From: Streptomyces sp. QL37
GTDB lineage: Bacteria > Actinomycetota > Actinomycetes > Streptomycetales > Streptomycetaceae
NCBI RefSeq assembly: GCF_002941025.1
Contig: NZ_PTJS01000001.1
Span: 8,269,765 to 8,333,764, forward strand
Direction: 5' to 3'
DNA: 64,000 bases
Shown here: positions 1 to 8,472 of the stretch, one piece after another
How positions within the stretch are numbered: position 1 is the stretch's first letter
Layout of the letters: every line of letters starts with the position of its first letter
Position numbers and translations under genes: made by a program
The notes under the pieces: generated by a model
What the model was told of the DNA's origin: nothing
Databases searched by the model: none
What the model saw: only the letters and a program-made list of their open reading frames with translations

Positions 1-40
1 CAAGCCCGAAATGCCGGATTCCACTCCGTAGGGTGATCGC

Positions 41-769
41 GTGACCGACTCTGCACCGGCGGATCTCGCCGCCCCCATCCGCGCCGACATCGTCCTGCCC
101 TGTCTCGACGAGGCCGAGGCCCTACCCCGGGTGCTGGCCCGCGTCCCCGAGGGGTGGCGGGCCATCGTCGTCGACAACGGGTCCACCGACGGGTCTGCGG
201 CCATCGCCCGTTCGCTCGGCGCGACCGTCGTGCACGAACCGCGCCGCGGCTTCGGCTCCGCCTGCCATGCCGGACTGCTCGCCGCCGAGGCGCAGTACGT
301 CTGCTTCTGCGACTGCGACGGCTCGCTCGACCCGGCACTGCTCCCAGCCTTCGTCCGGCGGATCGCCGACGGCGAGAGCGACCTCCTCCTGGGCCGGCGC
401 CGTCCCACGGCCCGCGGTGCCTGGCCCCTGCACGCCAGGCTCGGCAACATCGCGCTGTCCGGCATGCTCCGTCGCCGCACCGGTCTCAGGCTGCACGACC
501 TCGGGCCGATGCGGGCGGTACGCCGGGAGGCCTTGCTGGCACTCGACCTGACGGACCGTCGCAGCGGCTACCCGCTGCAGATGGTCGTGCGCGCCTCGGA
601 CGCCGGGCTGCGCGTCGCCGAGACCGACGTGCCGTATCTGCCCCGCACAGGGAAGTCCAAGGTCACCGGCACCTGGCGGGGCACCTGGCACGCGGTGCGG
701 GACATGCGCGCGGTGCTGCGGCAGCCTCGGCCACCGGCCCCGCGGAGCGTCGGGGCGGAGACATCCTGA
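41..769 (+). CDS. Family 2 glycosyltransferase
   Basis: Predicted soluble GT2 (GT-A fold) enzyme of 242 aa that would transfer a sugar from a nucleotide donor. The nucleotide-sugar core is visible: IVLPCLDEAEALP near residue 18, DNGSTDGS, and CDCDGSLDP at the place of the metal-binding DxD-like site. There are no C-terminal membrane helices, so it resembles soluble DPM1-type enzymes. The GTG start follows an AGGGTGA stretch and leaves only a short tail before the core. It overlaps the next gene by one base (TGATG), so the three genes to 2207 probably form one operon. Donor and acceptor cannot be read from the sequence. Confidence 0.88.
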   Translation: MTDSAPADLAAPIRADIVLPCLDEAEALPRVLARVPEGWRAIVVDNGSTDGSAAIARSLGATVVHEPRRGFGSACHAGLLAAEAQYVCFCDCDGSLDPALLPAFVRRIADGESDLLLGRRRPTARGAWPLHARLGNIALSGMLRRRTGLRLHDLGPMRAVRREALLALDLTDRRSGYPLQMVVRASDAGLRVAETDVPYLPRTGKSKVTGTWRGTWHAVRDMRAVLRQPRPPAPRSVGAETS

Positions 770-1428
770 TGAGCGTACGAAGGCCACCCGCCGGGGCGAC
801 GACGCTGCTGGTCATCGCCAAGGAGCCGGTCCCCGGCCGGGTCAAGACCCGGCTCACGCCGCCGTTCACCCCCCGCGAGGCCGCGGAACTCGCCGCCGCG
901 GCCCTCGATGACACCCTGCGGACCGTGCTCACCCTGCCCGCCCAGCGACGTGTCCTGGTTCTCGAAGGGCACCCCGGCCCCTGGATGCCACAGGGCTACG
1001 ACGTGCTGCCGCAGAGCGCGGGCACCCTGGACGTGCGCATCGCGGCGGCGTTCGGCACCTGCACCGGGCCGGCCCTCCTCATCGGGATGGACACCCCGCA
1101 GATCACCCCGTCCCTGCTGGCGCCCGCGCTTTCCCCGGGCGGCTGGGACGGCTGCGACGCCTGGTTCGGACCGGCCGAGGACGGCGGCTTCTGGGCTCTG
1201 GGCCTGGCGGCGCCCGACCCCGGCCTCGTACGGGGCGTGCCGATGTCCCGCCGCGACACGGGCGAGATCCAGCGGGCGCGCCTGACCGGCGCGGGACTCA
1301 CCGTGCGGGACCTGCCGCGACTGCGCGACGTGGACACGGCCGAGGACGCGCTGCACGTCGCCGCCGCCGCGCCCCGCGGCCGGTTCGCCGAGGCCCTCAC
1401 CCGCCTGGGCGGGGCGGCGGTCCGATGA
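769..1428 (+). CDS. DUF2064 / CofC-like glycosyltransferase-fold protein
   Basis: A 219-aa protein of the DUF2064 family (TIGR04282), a nucleotidyl/glycosyltransferase fold related to CofC. The family signature AKEPVPGRVKTRL lies near the N-terminus, with GMDTPQIT mid-protein and GPAEDGGFWALGL further on. Members commonly sit beside GT2 glycosyltransferases, as here, but the reaction is not established. The ATG start is fixed by one-base overlap with the upstream stop. The 3' end overlaps the methyltransferase by four bases (ATGA), which argues for translational coupling. Confidence 0.85.
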   Translation: MSVRRPPAGATTLLVIAKEPVPGRVKTRLTPPFTPREAAELAAAALDDTLRTVLTLPAQRRVLVLEGHPGPWMPQGYDVLPQSAGTLDVRIAAAFGTCTGPALLIGMDTPQITPSLLAPALSPGGWDGCDAWFGPAEDGGFWALGLAAPDPGLVRGVPMSRRDTGEIQRARLTGAGLTVRDLPRLRDVDTAEDALHVAAAAPRGRFAEALTRLGGAAVR

Positions 1429-2207
1429 GCACGGTGCTTCCGCCGGCGGGCCCGTCCCCCGTCCCCTGGACGGCCGATCCGTACGCGCGAGCACTCATCC
1501 GCGGCCGCGGCCCGCTCTTCCTCCGGCGGAAGGACGGATGGCTCCTTCCGCTGGACGTCGAACGCTGGTGCGCCGACGCCGACGCCGCCGACCTGTCGGC
1601 GCTCCGCCGGAGCGAGGGGCCGGTCATCGACATCGGATGCGGACCAGGGCGACTCGTGGCGGCACTGGCCGCGCGCGGACACCGCGCGCTGGGCATCGAC
1701 GTGAGCGAGGCCGCCATCGGCCGCACCCAGCGGATCGGAGGATCGGCGCTCCGCCGCAGCGTGTTCGAACCGCTGCCCGGTGAAGGCCGCTGGGGGACGG
1801 CACTGCTCATCGACGGCAACATCGGGATCGGCGGTGACCCCCGGGCCCTGCTCCGCCGGGTCGCCGCCGTTCTGGCGCCGGGGGGTCTGCTCATCACGGA
1901 GGCCTCACCCCATGACGTGGACGAGCGGGTCCAGGTACGCATCGACGACGGCCGAGGGCAGTCCGGTGCGGTGCCCCACTTCCCCTGGGCCCGTGCCGGA
2001 GTGTCCGCGCTGCTCGGGTATGCCCGGTCGGAGGCCTGGAAGCCCGTCGATCAGTGGGAGGCCGACGGCCGTCCGTTCCTCGCCCTGCGCCGCGCCCGGA
2101 CGGTCCGTACGACCAGCCAGAGCGACGACACGGCGAACAGCGCGGCCGTGATCAGCAGCCAGTTCCCCAGGAACCTGTCGGGGGACATCCCGCTCGCCGG
2201 CTCGTAG
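1425..2207 (+). CDS. Class I SAM-dependent methyltransferase
   Basis: A 260-aa protein with a Rossmann-fold methyltransferase core. VIDIGCGPGRLVAAL (near residue 67) is motif I for S-adenosylmethionine binding, and LAPGGLLITEASPHD is the later strand/loop. The substrate is unknown; as third gene of the operon it may act on the glycosyltransferase product (inference). Odd feature: the last ~52 residues, after GRPFLALRRA where homologues usually end, overlap the convergent gene 2051-2518 by 157 bases. The tail is low in hydrophobic structure and looks like read-through into antisense sequence. Confidence 0.85.
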   Translation: MSTVLPPAGPSPVPWTADPYARALIRGRGPLFLRRKDGWLLPLDVERWCADADAADLSALRRSEGPVIDIGCGPGRLVAALAARGHRALGIDVSEAAIGRTQRIGGSALRRSVFEPLPGEGRWGTALLIDGNIGIGGDPRALLRRVAAVLAPGGLLITEASPHDVDERVQVRIDDGRGQSGAVPHFPWARAGVSALLGYARSEAWKPVDQWEADGRPFLALRRARTVRTTSQSDDTANSAAVISSQFPRNLSGDIPLAGS

Positions 2208-2518
2208 CGCTCCGCCTGACGTGTGATCAGAGGGAACCACATCAGGAGGAGCAGCCCGGAAAGGAGCAGCGGTACTCGCACGAAGTTCACCCTTGACGGC
2301 CGCCGGGTGACGGGGATGCGCAGGGCCCGGTCCGCCGCAGAGTACAGCGGCACCAGCACCAGGTCGTGCACGAGCGCGGCGCCCACGAACCACACCAGGA
2401 TCATGAGCGTGTCCCCGTCGAGCAGCCGCACCCCCGCGTAACCCGCGAGGGCGAACGACGAGAGCATCAGCAGCAGGTGCAGCGGCCCTTCCCCGTACCA
2501 GCGGCGCAGAATCCGCAT
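2051..2518 (-). CDS. Four-helix membrane protein partnered with the molybdopterin oxidoreductase
   Basis: A 155-aa hydrophobic protein with four predicted transmembrane segments (cores LHLLLMLSSFALAGYAG, LMILVWFVGAALVHDLVLV, VRVPLLLSGLLLLMWFPLI and WLLITAALFAVSSLWLVV) and a basic C-terminus. The ATG at 2518 overlaps the stop of the molybdopterin enzyme (TGATG), so the two are almost certainly co-translated; an ATG 33 bases further upstream is less likely. The role is unknown. It could help anchor the oxidoreductase or pass electrons to it, but no heme or quinone motif is clear. The 3' end is antisense to the methyltransferase. Confidence 0.75.
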   Translation of the reverse strand: MRILRRWYGEGPLHLLLMLSSFALAGYAGVRLLDGDTLMILVWFVGAALVHDLVLVPLYSAADRALRIPVTRRPSRVNFVRVPLLLSGLLLLMWFPLITRQAERYEPASGMSPDRFLGNWLLITAALFAVSSLWLVVRTVRARRRARNGRPSASH

Positions 2519-3789
2519 CACAGCTCTCCGAACGTCAGGCGGCTCACCCATTTGGTATTCATCACGCCGGGGGCGGCCGGCACGATGACGCGCGCCGGAC
2601 GGCCGTGATCCGGTGACAACGGTTCACCGTTGACGCCCAGCGCCAACAGTGAGCGAGGGTCGCGCACCTGGTTGTCCCTCAGCGCCACCCTCCGGAACGG
2701 CCCGCTTCGCTGGAGGGACTCCACCAGGACCCCCGGCGGGCCGTCCGGGAAGCCGGCGAGTGCGGCCAGATCGCACAGGCGGACCCCGCGCCACCACTGA
2801 TCGGACGTCGACCAGCCCTCGACACAGGCGATGGGCAGCGCTGCGCTGTGCTGATCCATGGACAGGAGCTCCGCCAGGGACAGGTGGATCTCCCCGTCCC
2901 GTCCGACCACCGTGAGCCGCCAGTGTTCCCCCGTCTCGGCCGGAGCGATACCCACCTTCGCGGCCGTCTTGTTGATCTGGAAGCCGTTGGGTCCCGGGCC
3001 GGGTTCGGCGCCGCCACGCGGGGTCAGCAGGGCGGTCCGCCGCAGCCCGCCGTCGAAGCTCCGGCCGACGGACGTCACCAGGAGCAGCAGCGACCCCATC
3101 CCCACGACGGCCAGGGCACCGCGCCGGGAGACGGTCGGTGTCGCGGGATCCGGTGAGGCGAGTTCGTCGCTCCCCGCCGTGGGAAGACCGTGGCGCAGGA
3201 CGCTCAGTGCCCGGGGCAGCTTCAGACAGGTGTGGGCGAGGAACGCGGCGAAGAAGACCCAGGCCCCGTAGAAGTGCAGAGGGTAGAACGATCCGGGGAA
3301 CAGATACTCCAACTGGATGTTGAGCAGTCCCGTGACGAACTCGAAGAGCGCCCCGCCCACGAGCAGCAGCAGCGACAGGCGCTCCAGAGCGTGCCCGGCC
3401 GACCGAGCCGGCGGCAGTGCGAAGAGCTTCGGGACCACCGACCACAGTTTGGCCAGCAGGACCGGGACCAGGACGATGCCGAGGGTGACGTGGATCCCCT
3501 GGGTCAGCCGGTACAGCCAGTGGGGCCCGGTGGGCCAGTCGAACAGGTAGAAGCCCAGCCACCCCTTGGCCGGTGTCTTGTCGTTCACGGCGGCGAGACC
3601 CGGATTGTAAGCCGCGTACGACAGGAGGCCGGTGACGAACAGCAGACTGATGCCGGCGAGGAGCACCAGGCCGAGTACGGCGGTGAACCGGACCCCGCGC
3701 ACCGGACTGCGCCAGAAGGCCGGCTCGGTGGGAAGAGGGAGCCCGGGGGAGGGGAGGTGTGCACCGGTTCGCCGGCGTCGGTCGCGCAT
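2518..3789 (-). CDS. Membrane cytochrome b561-like / molybdopterin oxidoreductase fusion
   Basis: A 423-aa fusion. The N-terminal ~210 residues have four or five hydrophobic helices with histidines (for example TQGIHVTLGIVLVPVL and YPLHFYGAWVFFAAFLAHT), consistent with a heme-b membrane domain. After another membrane segment (SRRGALAVVGMGSLLLLVTSV) comes a sulfite-oxidase-fold Moco domain. IACVEGWS supplies the likely molybdenum-ligating Cys322, and DHGRPARVIVPA and TKWVSRL follow the SUOX pattern. The layout recalls MsrP plus MsrQ in one chain. It probably oxidises or reduces a small S- or N-oxide outside the membrane; the substrate is unknown. An ATGA-type overlap joins it to 2051-2518. Confidence 0.83.
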   Translation of the reverse strand: MRDRRRRTGAHLPSPGLPLPTEPAFWRSPVRGVRFTAVLGLVLLAGISLLFVTGLLSYAAYNPGLAAVNDKTPAKGWLGFYLFDWPTGPHWLYRLTQGIHVTLGIVLVPVLLAKLWSVVPKLFALPPARSAGHALERLSLLLLVGGALFEFVTGLLNIQLEYLFPGSFYPLHFYGAWVFFAAFLAHTCLKLPRALSVLRHGLPTAGSDELASPDPATPTVSRRGALAVVGMGSLLLLVTSVGRSFDGGLRRTALLTPRGGAEPGPGPNGFQINKTAAKVGIAPAETGEHWRLTVVGRDGEIHLSLAELLSMDQHSAALPIACVEGWSTSDQWWRGVRLCDLAALAGFPDGPPGVLVESLQRSGPFRRVALRDNQVRDPRSLLALGVNGEPLSPDHGRPARVIVPAAPGVMNTKWVSRLTFGEL

Positions 3790-3835
3790 GTGCCGACGTT
3801 ATGCCGGAGACGCCGCTCCCAGCGGCGTACGACTC

Positions 3836-3893
3836 CTGACGAAAGTCTGACGTCGGCGGTACGGGCCGGATCTCACCCGCCGCGGATCTGACG
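3836..3893. promoter_or_regulatory. CTGACG direct repeats between divergent genes
   Basis: CTGACG occurs at 3836-3841, 3847-3852 and 3888-3893. The first two copies are 11 bases apart, one helical turn, which is typical of direct-repeat boxes for response regulators. The repeats lie between the molybdopterin gene (starts at 3789, leftward) and the membrane protein (starts at 3955, rightward). Their function as an operator is an inference. Confidence 0.3.
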
Positions 3894-3954
3894 GTTGTGT
3901 GACGCGGCGGCGTCGTACCGCCCGCAGCGCCCGCTTGATGCGTAGCGTGCCTGC

Positions 3955-5367
3955 GTGACGACCGAGGAACGCAGCGACCGCATCCGGCCCCCCGAACCGA
4001 CGGTGCCCATCCCCGCCGCCGGACCCGCCGGCCGCCGTAAGGACCTGACGGCGGCCCTGGCGGGGCTCCTGCTGGTGGCCGTGGCCATCGCGGTCGGGTG
4101 GGTCATCCAGGAGGGTGACGGCAGCCTGCAGGTCCACTGGCCGCCCCTCCTGGCCTCCTGGGATCCGCACCTCGGCCCCGGCACCCCGGCCGCCGTGGCG
4201 GTGGCGGTGGCGGTCGTCGCCTACGGGCCACGGCTCGCGGCCGGGCTCCCCTGGCGTCGGCTGCTGCTCACCTGCTGGGCCGGCTCGGTGGCGTGGATCC
4301 TCTCGCTCGCCCTCATCGAGGGCTGGTACCGGGGGGTCGAGCGCAGGCTGACCACCAAGCACGAATACCTGCGGGTGATCGACCGCTTCGACGACATCGG
4401 CGCAGCCCTGCGCGGTTTCACCGACCACATCGTGATCGGTCCGCCGGGCAACTGGCCCGCCCACGTCGCCGGCCACCCGCCGGGTGCCACGCTCACCTTC
4501 GTCGGCCTGGACCGCGCGGGACTCGGGGGCGGCGCCTGGGCGGGCATGTGGTGCATCGTGCTCGGCGGCTCGGCCGCGGTGGCCGTCATGGTCGCGCTGC
4601 GGGCCCTGACGGGTGAACACCTCGCGCGGCGCGCGGCTCCGTTCCTCGTCCTGGCCCCCTTCGCCGTCTGGACCGGCACCTCGGCGGACGGTTACTTCGC
4701 CGCCGTCGCGGCGTGGTCCGTGGCACTGCTGGCGCTCGCCGCGACCCGCACGGCCCGGCACGCGGGAGCCGCCGCGCTGGGCTCCGGATTGCTGTTCGGA
4801 CTGACCTGCTACCTCAGTTACGGTCTGACGCTCATCGCGGTCCTGCTGACAGCCGTCCTCGTGCTGACCCGGACGGCACGCCCGCTGGGCCCCCTCCTGC
4901 TCGGCGCACTGGTCGTACCCGTGGCCTTCACCCTGGCGGGTTTCATCTGGTGGGAGGCCTACCACCAGCTCGTCGAGCGCTATTACCAGGGCGCCGGCGG
5001 GACCCGCCCCTACTCCTACTGGGTCTGGGCGAACCTCGCCTGCACCACACTCGCCGCCGGACTGGCCACTGTCGCCGGTCTGCGCCGCGCGGCAGTGTCC
5101 GTTCCCGCCGCGGTACGCGGACTGCACCCGGGCACCACGACGGCCGCTCAGCGGCTGGCGCTTCTCACGCTGGCCGCGCTCCTTGCCATCGCCGCCGCGG
5201 ACCTGTCCGGGATGAGCAAGGCGGAGACGGAACGCATCTGGCAGCCGTTCGTCGTCTGGCTGATGCCCGCCGCCGCCCTGCTTCCGGACATCGGCAGACG
5301 CGGCTGGCTGGCCGCCCAGGCGGTCGTCGCCCTGCTCGTCAACCATCTGCTGTGGACCGGGTGGTGA
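3955..5367 (+). CDS. Polytopic membrane protein, possible GT-C type glycosyltransferase
   Basis: A 470-aa integral membrane protein with about ten to twelve hydrophobic helices and a hydrophilic loop at residues ~125-175 (DRFDDIGAALRGF, then PPGNWPAHVAGHPPGATL). A large loop between the first helices of a polytopic protein is the layout of GT-C lipid-linked-sugar transferases, and a GT2 gene lies nearby. No DE/DD catalytic pair is clear enough to assign the family. The GTG start is adopted; about 40 hydrophilic residues precede the first helix. No function is assigned beyond membrane location. Confidence 0.72.
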   Translation: MTTEERSDRIRPPEPTVPIPAAGPAGRRKDLTAALAGLLLVAVAIAVGWVIQEGDGSLQVHWPPLLASWDPHLGPGTPAAVAVAVAVVAYGPRLAAGLPWRRLLLTCWAGSVAWILSLALIEGWYRGVERRLTTKHEYLRVIDRFDDIGAALRGFTDHIVIGPPGNWPAHVAGHPPGATLTFVGLDRAGLGGGAWAGMWCIVLGGSAAVAVMVALRALTGEHLARRAAPFLVLAPFAVWTGTSADGYFAAVAAWSVALLALAATRTARHAGAAALGSGLLFGLTCYLSYGLTLIAVLLTAVLVLTRTARPLGPLLLGALVVPVAFTLAGFIWWEAYHQLVERYYQGAGGTRPYSYWVWANLACTTLAAGLATVAGLRRAAVSVPAAVRGLHPGTTTAAQRLALLTLAALLAIAAADLSGMSKAETERIWQPFVVWLMPAAALLPDIGRRGWLAAQAVVALLVNHLLWTGW

Positions 5368-5542
5368 GCGACAGTGTGGCCAGGGGCTGGGGACCGGGTA
5401 CCACGGTGAGCGGCTTCGGTATCTGCTGGAGGGTCTGGAGCACGAATTCGTGGAACGGTGTGGCCCGCTCCTCGTGGCGGAGCTTCCCCTGGTGGTAGCC
5501 GTGACCTACCCGGTCGACGCCGACGGTCGACAGCGCCAGCAT
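5339..5542 (-). CDS. Possible small gene or gene remnant of unknown function
   Basis: Within the 315-base gap 5368-5682 the only coding-like signal is a minus-strand frame of 67 codons, mostly G/C-ending, from an ATG at 5542. It contains the plausible segment GVDRVGHGYHQGKLRHEER followed by PFHEFVLQTLQQIPKPL. Codon bias weakens toward its end, which overlaps the 3' end of the membrane-protein gene. No Shine-Dalgarno sequence is obvious. I do not recognise the family; it may be a 3' remnant of a lost gene. Nothing else is seen in the gap. Confidence 0.25.
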   Translation of the reverse strand: MLALSTVGVDRVGHGYHQGKLRHEERATPFHEFVLQTLQQIPKPLTVVPGPQPLATLSLTTRSTADG

Positions 5543-5682
5543 GGTTGCGCACCCCGGCACGTGCACCCGCGTCCACCGGATTGCGGCCGACCCGCCTCCG
5601 CGCCTGCCAGGGCCTCGTCCCGTTCCGAACCGGGGACGAGGTCCACGCCGCGCGACCGCGCCGGCACGACCGGCTCCCGTCC

Positions 5683-6879
5683 TCAGTCGCGCAGGCAGAG
5701 TTCGCGGTCGCCCAGCCACTGACCGAACCAGTCGCTCAGCGGGAGGGTGAAGCACCAGCCGGAGTCGTTCGTGTCCGGCGTGGGCGTCGTCGGTGCCGGC
5801 TTGTCGGGCTTGGGCGTCTCCGGCGTCCCGCTCGGGTCCGGCGCGGGAGCCGAGGGCCCGGTCGCGTCCGGGAGCCCGCTCAGCATCTCGCGGAACACCC
5901 GGGAGGACTCGGGGTTGTCGGCACACTGCCACACCCCGTGCGGGCAGTAGTCCGTGATCGTCTGGTACACCGGCCTGTGCCGGTCCATCCACTCCAGCAT
6001 GCGGCGCATGTACTCGGGGTTGTCGCCGTTGCGGAAGAGCCCCCACTCCGGGAAGGAGATCGGCTTGCCGTGCTCGGCCGCGAAGTCGACCTGCTTCTGC
6101 AGACCGTACGGTTCGTTCACCTGCTCGTCGAAGGTCCGTGCCGGAGGCTGGTCGTAGGAGTCCATGCCGATGATGTCCACGACGTCGTCGCCCGGATAGC
6201 ACTCCGTCCACGGCACGGCGTCCCGGCCCCGGCTCGGAGCGAAGTCGAAGCGGAAGCTCTGGCCGGACACGGACCGCATCGTCGTGACGATGCGGTTCCA
6301 GTACGACTTCCAGGCGACGGGATCGGGACCGCACCGGTGCGTGTACGTGGTCCCGTTCATCTCCCAGCCGAGGACGATCACCGTGTCCGGGACGCCCAGC
6401 AGGACCAGGCGCTCGGCCAGCCGGCGGAAGTGCTCGTCGAACTGCCCCTCGGCGCCGGCCCGCAGCAGGCCGCGGACCTCCTCGTCGGACACGTGCTCCT
6501 CGTTCCGCTCCAGCATCGGCGTGTTGAGCACGAACATCCGGTCGTCGGCCGCTTTACGCCATGCCGCCCAGGAGGCGAGGAAACCGGGGCGGCCCTCGAT
6601 GTTCTCCCACAGGTCGCCCGGCAGATAACTGTGCCCGACGCGCAGCTCCGTGCCGCCGAGCCAGCGGGACAGCTCCCCCATCCGCTGCACGCCCTTCGGC
6701 CCGTAGTCCAGATAGGCGCCGATGGCGGTCGTCGTCCCCGGCTCCGGCGCCTGCTGCGCCGCGCCCTTGCCGGCCTGGACGTCCGCGGTGTCACGGTCGG
6801 CGACGACCGCACCGCCGACGAGGAGGCAGAGCGCGGTCGCTCCGACGCCGAAACTGATGAGACGGCGCTGTACGGCCAC
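5683..6879 (-). CDS. Secreted GH26-type glycoside hydrolase
   Basis: A 398-aa predicted secreted enzyme. Residues 1-27 are a signal sequence (basic QRR, then hydrophobic GVGATALCLLVGGAVVA). The catalytic domain, residues ~50-335, is a TIM barrel of the GH26 type: Glu173 in LGWEMNG is the predicted acid/base and Glu278 in ISFPEWG the predicted nucleophile. GH26 members act on beta-mannans or related beta-glycans; the exact substrate is not readable. A Pro/Thr-rich linker (~340-375) leads to a short tail ending with two cysteines. It stands alone between a gene gap and the P450. Confidence 0.85.
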   Translation of the reverse strand: MAVQRRLISFGVGATALCLLVGGAVVADRDTADVQAGKGAAQQAPEPGTTTAIGAYLDYGPKGVQRMGELSRWLGGTELRVGHSYLPGDLWENIEGRPGFLASWAAWRKAADDRMFVLNTPMLERNEEHVSDEEVRGLLRAGAEGQFDEHFRRLAERLVLLGVPDTVIVLGWEMNGTTYTHRCGPDPVAWKSYWNRIVTTMRSVSGQSFRFDFAPSRGRDAVPWTECYPGDDVVDIIGMDSYDQPPARTFDEQVNEPYGLQKQVDFAAEHGKPISFPEWGLFRNGDNPEYMRRMLEWMDRHRPVYQTITDYCPHGVWQCADNPESSRVFREMLSGLPDATGPSAPAPDPSGTPETPKPDKPAPTTPTPDTNDSGWCFTLPLSDWFGQWLGDRELCLRD

Positions 6880-6990
6880 GGCTTCTCCTTGGGTTGCGTC
6901 CTGTCCCCGGCCCTGTCGACCCTAAGGAGAAAGATTCAACAATGGGCTGCGGGGCGGCCCGTGAATAGACCATTCGCGACACGCGCACGT

Positions 6991-8280
6991 TCAGAGCGGA
7001 CCATTCGGGTGACACATTTCGAAGGTGAAAGGCAGGGAGCGGACGCGATTGTCGAAATTCGAATCGACCAGGCCCGGTTCGCCCGAAGCCCGGACACCTC
7101 CCGGCCGAGTGAGCATTTCGCGGAAGAGCGCCTTCATCTCCAGTTTCGCCAGATGGGCCCCCAGACAGTGGTGGGGGCCTCCGCCGCCGTATCCGAGGTG
7201 CGGATTGGGCGACCGGGTGATGTCGAAAGCACCGGGGTCGTCGAAGACGGACGCGTCGCGGTTGGCGGACGCGTAGAGGAGTACGACCTTCTCCCCGGGC
7301 AGGAAGGTGTGGCCGCCGAGCGTGCACTCGGCCGCCACCGTCCGGCGGAACTGGATGATCGGCGTCGAGTGGCGGACGATCTCGTCGACCGCGCCGTCGG
7401 CGTAGCGGTCGAAGTCGGACTCCAGGAGGGCCCGCTGCTCCGGATGCGCCGTGAGCAGGACGAGACCGTGGGCGATGGCGTTCCGGGTGGTCTCCACACC
7501 CGCCACGAGCAGCAGCGAGAAGAACGCGCCGAGCTGACGCGAGGACAGGGCCCGTCCGTCGACATCCGCGCGGACGAGCGCCGAGATCACGTCGTCCTCC
7601 GGGAGTCGGCGCCGCTCACGGGCGATGCCCGCCATCTCCAGCTGCATGCGGGCCAGGGAGCGCAGGCCGCGTCCCGGGACACGGAGCCGTGCGCGGCCAC
7701 GCCTCTGTACACCGACGTACTCCGACGCGTGGTCGATGCGCGCAGCGATGCGTGCCCGGTGGCGCGCGGGGATGCCCATGAGGTCGCAGATCACCTCGAA
7801 GGGCATACGCGAAGGTGCCGAACGCATGAAGTCGCCCGGTCCTTCCGTGATCATCTCGTCCACCAGCCGCCGGGCGACGGCGCCGATGTTCTCCTCGGCG
7901 GCCGCGAGCAGCCTCGGTGTGAAGGCGCGGGAGATGGTCCTGCGCAGCCCCGCGTGCTCGGCGCCGTCCATGTTGACCATGGAGTTGCCGAACACCGCCT
8001 TGGCCCAGGGCGCCGGCTCCGGAGTGGTGACACCGGGGGCGCTGGCGAAGACCTGCGGCTGCCGGCTCGCCGCCCTCACGTCGGCGTGCCTCACCAGCGC
8101 GTAGAACGGCGTACGCGACCCCGAGCGAGGGACGAAACGGACCGGTGCGTCGAGCTCCCTCAGCCGGGCGAACTCCGCGAGACGCTCGGACCGTGGCAGT
8201 CGCCAGAACGCGGGATCGGCCAGATCGGCACCGTCCGTTCCTCGCACGCGGACCGTGGGCACCTGCGTCGGCGCGTTCAT
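6991..8280 (-). CDS. Cytochrome P450
   Basis: Soluble bacterial class I P450 of 429 aa. Heme-binding motif YGGGGPHHCLGAHLA places the thiolate ligand at Cys372. The I-helix oxygen-activation motif is AGVETT (residues 260-265), the ExxR of the K-helix is Glu300-Arg303, and the early NMDGAEHAGLRR matches the C-helix. The PHHCLGAHLAKLE pattern resembles actinobacterial CYP124/125/142-like enzymes. The substrate is unknown and no ferredoxin gene is adjacent. The start at 8280 gives normal family length. It is divergent from the tyrosinase operon across 192 bases, so a shared promoter region is possible. Confidence 0.9.
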   Translation of the reverse strand: MNAPTQVPTVRVRGTDGADLADPAFWRLPRSERLAEFARLRELDAPVRFVPRSGSRTPFYALVRHADVRAASRQPQVFASAPGVTTPEPAPWAKAVFGNSMVNMDGAEHAGLRRTISRAFTPRLLAAAEENIGAVARRLVDEMITEGPGDFMRSAPSRMPFEVICDLMGIPARHRARIAARIDHASEYVGVQRRGRARLRVPGRGLRSLARMQLEMAGIARERRRLPEDDVISALVRADVDGRALSSRQLGAFFSLLLVAGVETTRNAIAHGLVLLTAHPEQRALLESDFDRYADGAVDEIVRHSTPIIQFRRTVAAECTLGGHTFLPGEKVVLLYASANRDASVFDDPGAFDITRSPNPHLGYGGGGPHHCLGAHLAKLEMKALFREMLTRPGGVRASGEPGLVDSNFDNRVRSLPFTFEMCHPNGPL

Positions 8281-8472
8281 GCACAACCTCCGGGAGCTCG
8301 GACGGCCATGCTCACCCGGCGGGCGGCGCCGCGCGGCCGACACGGCCGTACCGCACCGCGGAATTCCCACGGTCGCGTGATGCCCTGTGGATGAGAACCG
8401 TTCCCGCTCCGTCTCGTTGCCCACCCGGGCGGGACGCCTCGCAGGAACGGACGAGAGGGAGGTACACCCACC

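Noticed and set aside
4195..4222. Short GCGGTGG tandem repeat in the membrane-protein gene
   Set aside because: It encodes an Ala-Val membrane helix; codon use explains it without a special role.
5458..8394. Open frame of about 978 codons on the plus strand
   Set aside because: Antisense to the GH26 and P450 genes, with Arg/Gly/Pro/Val-rich translation and no recognisable domain.
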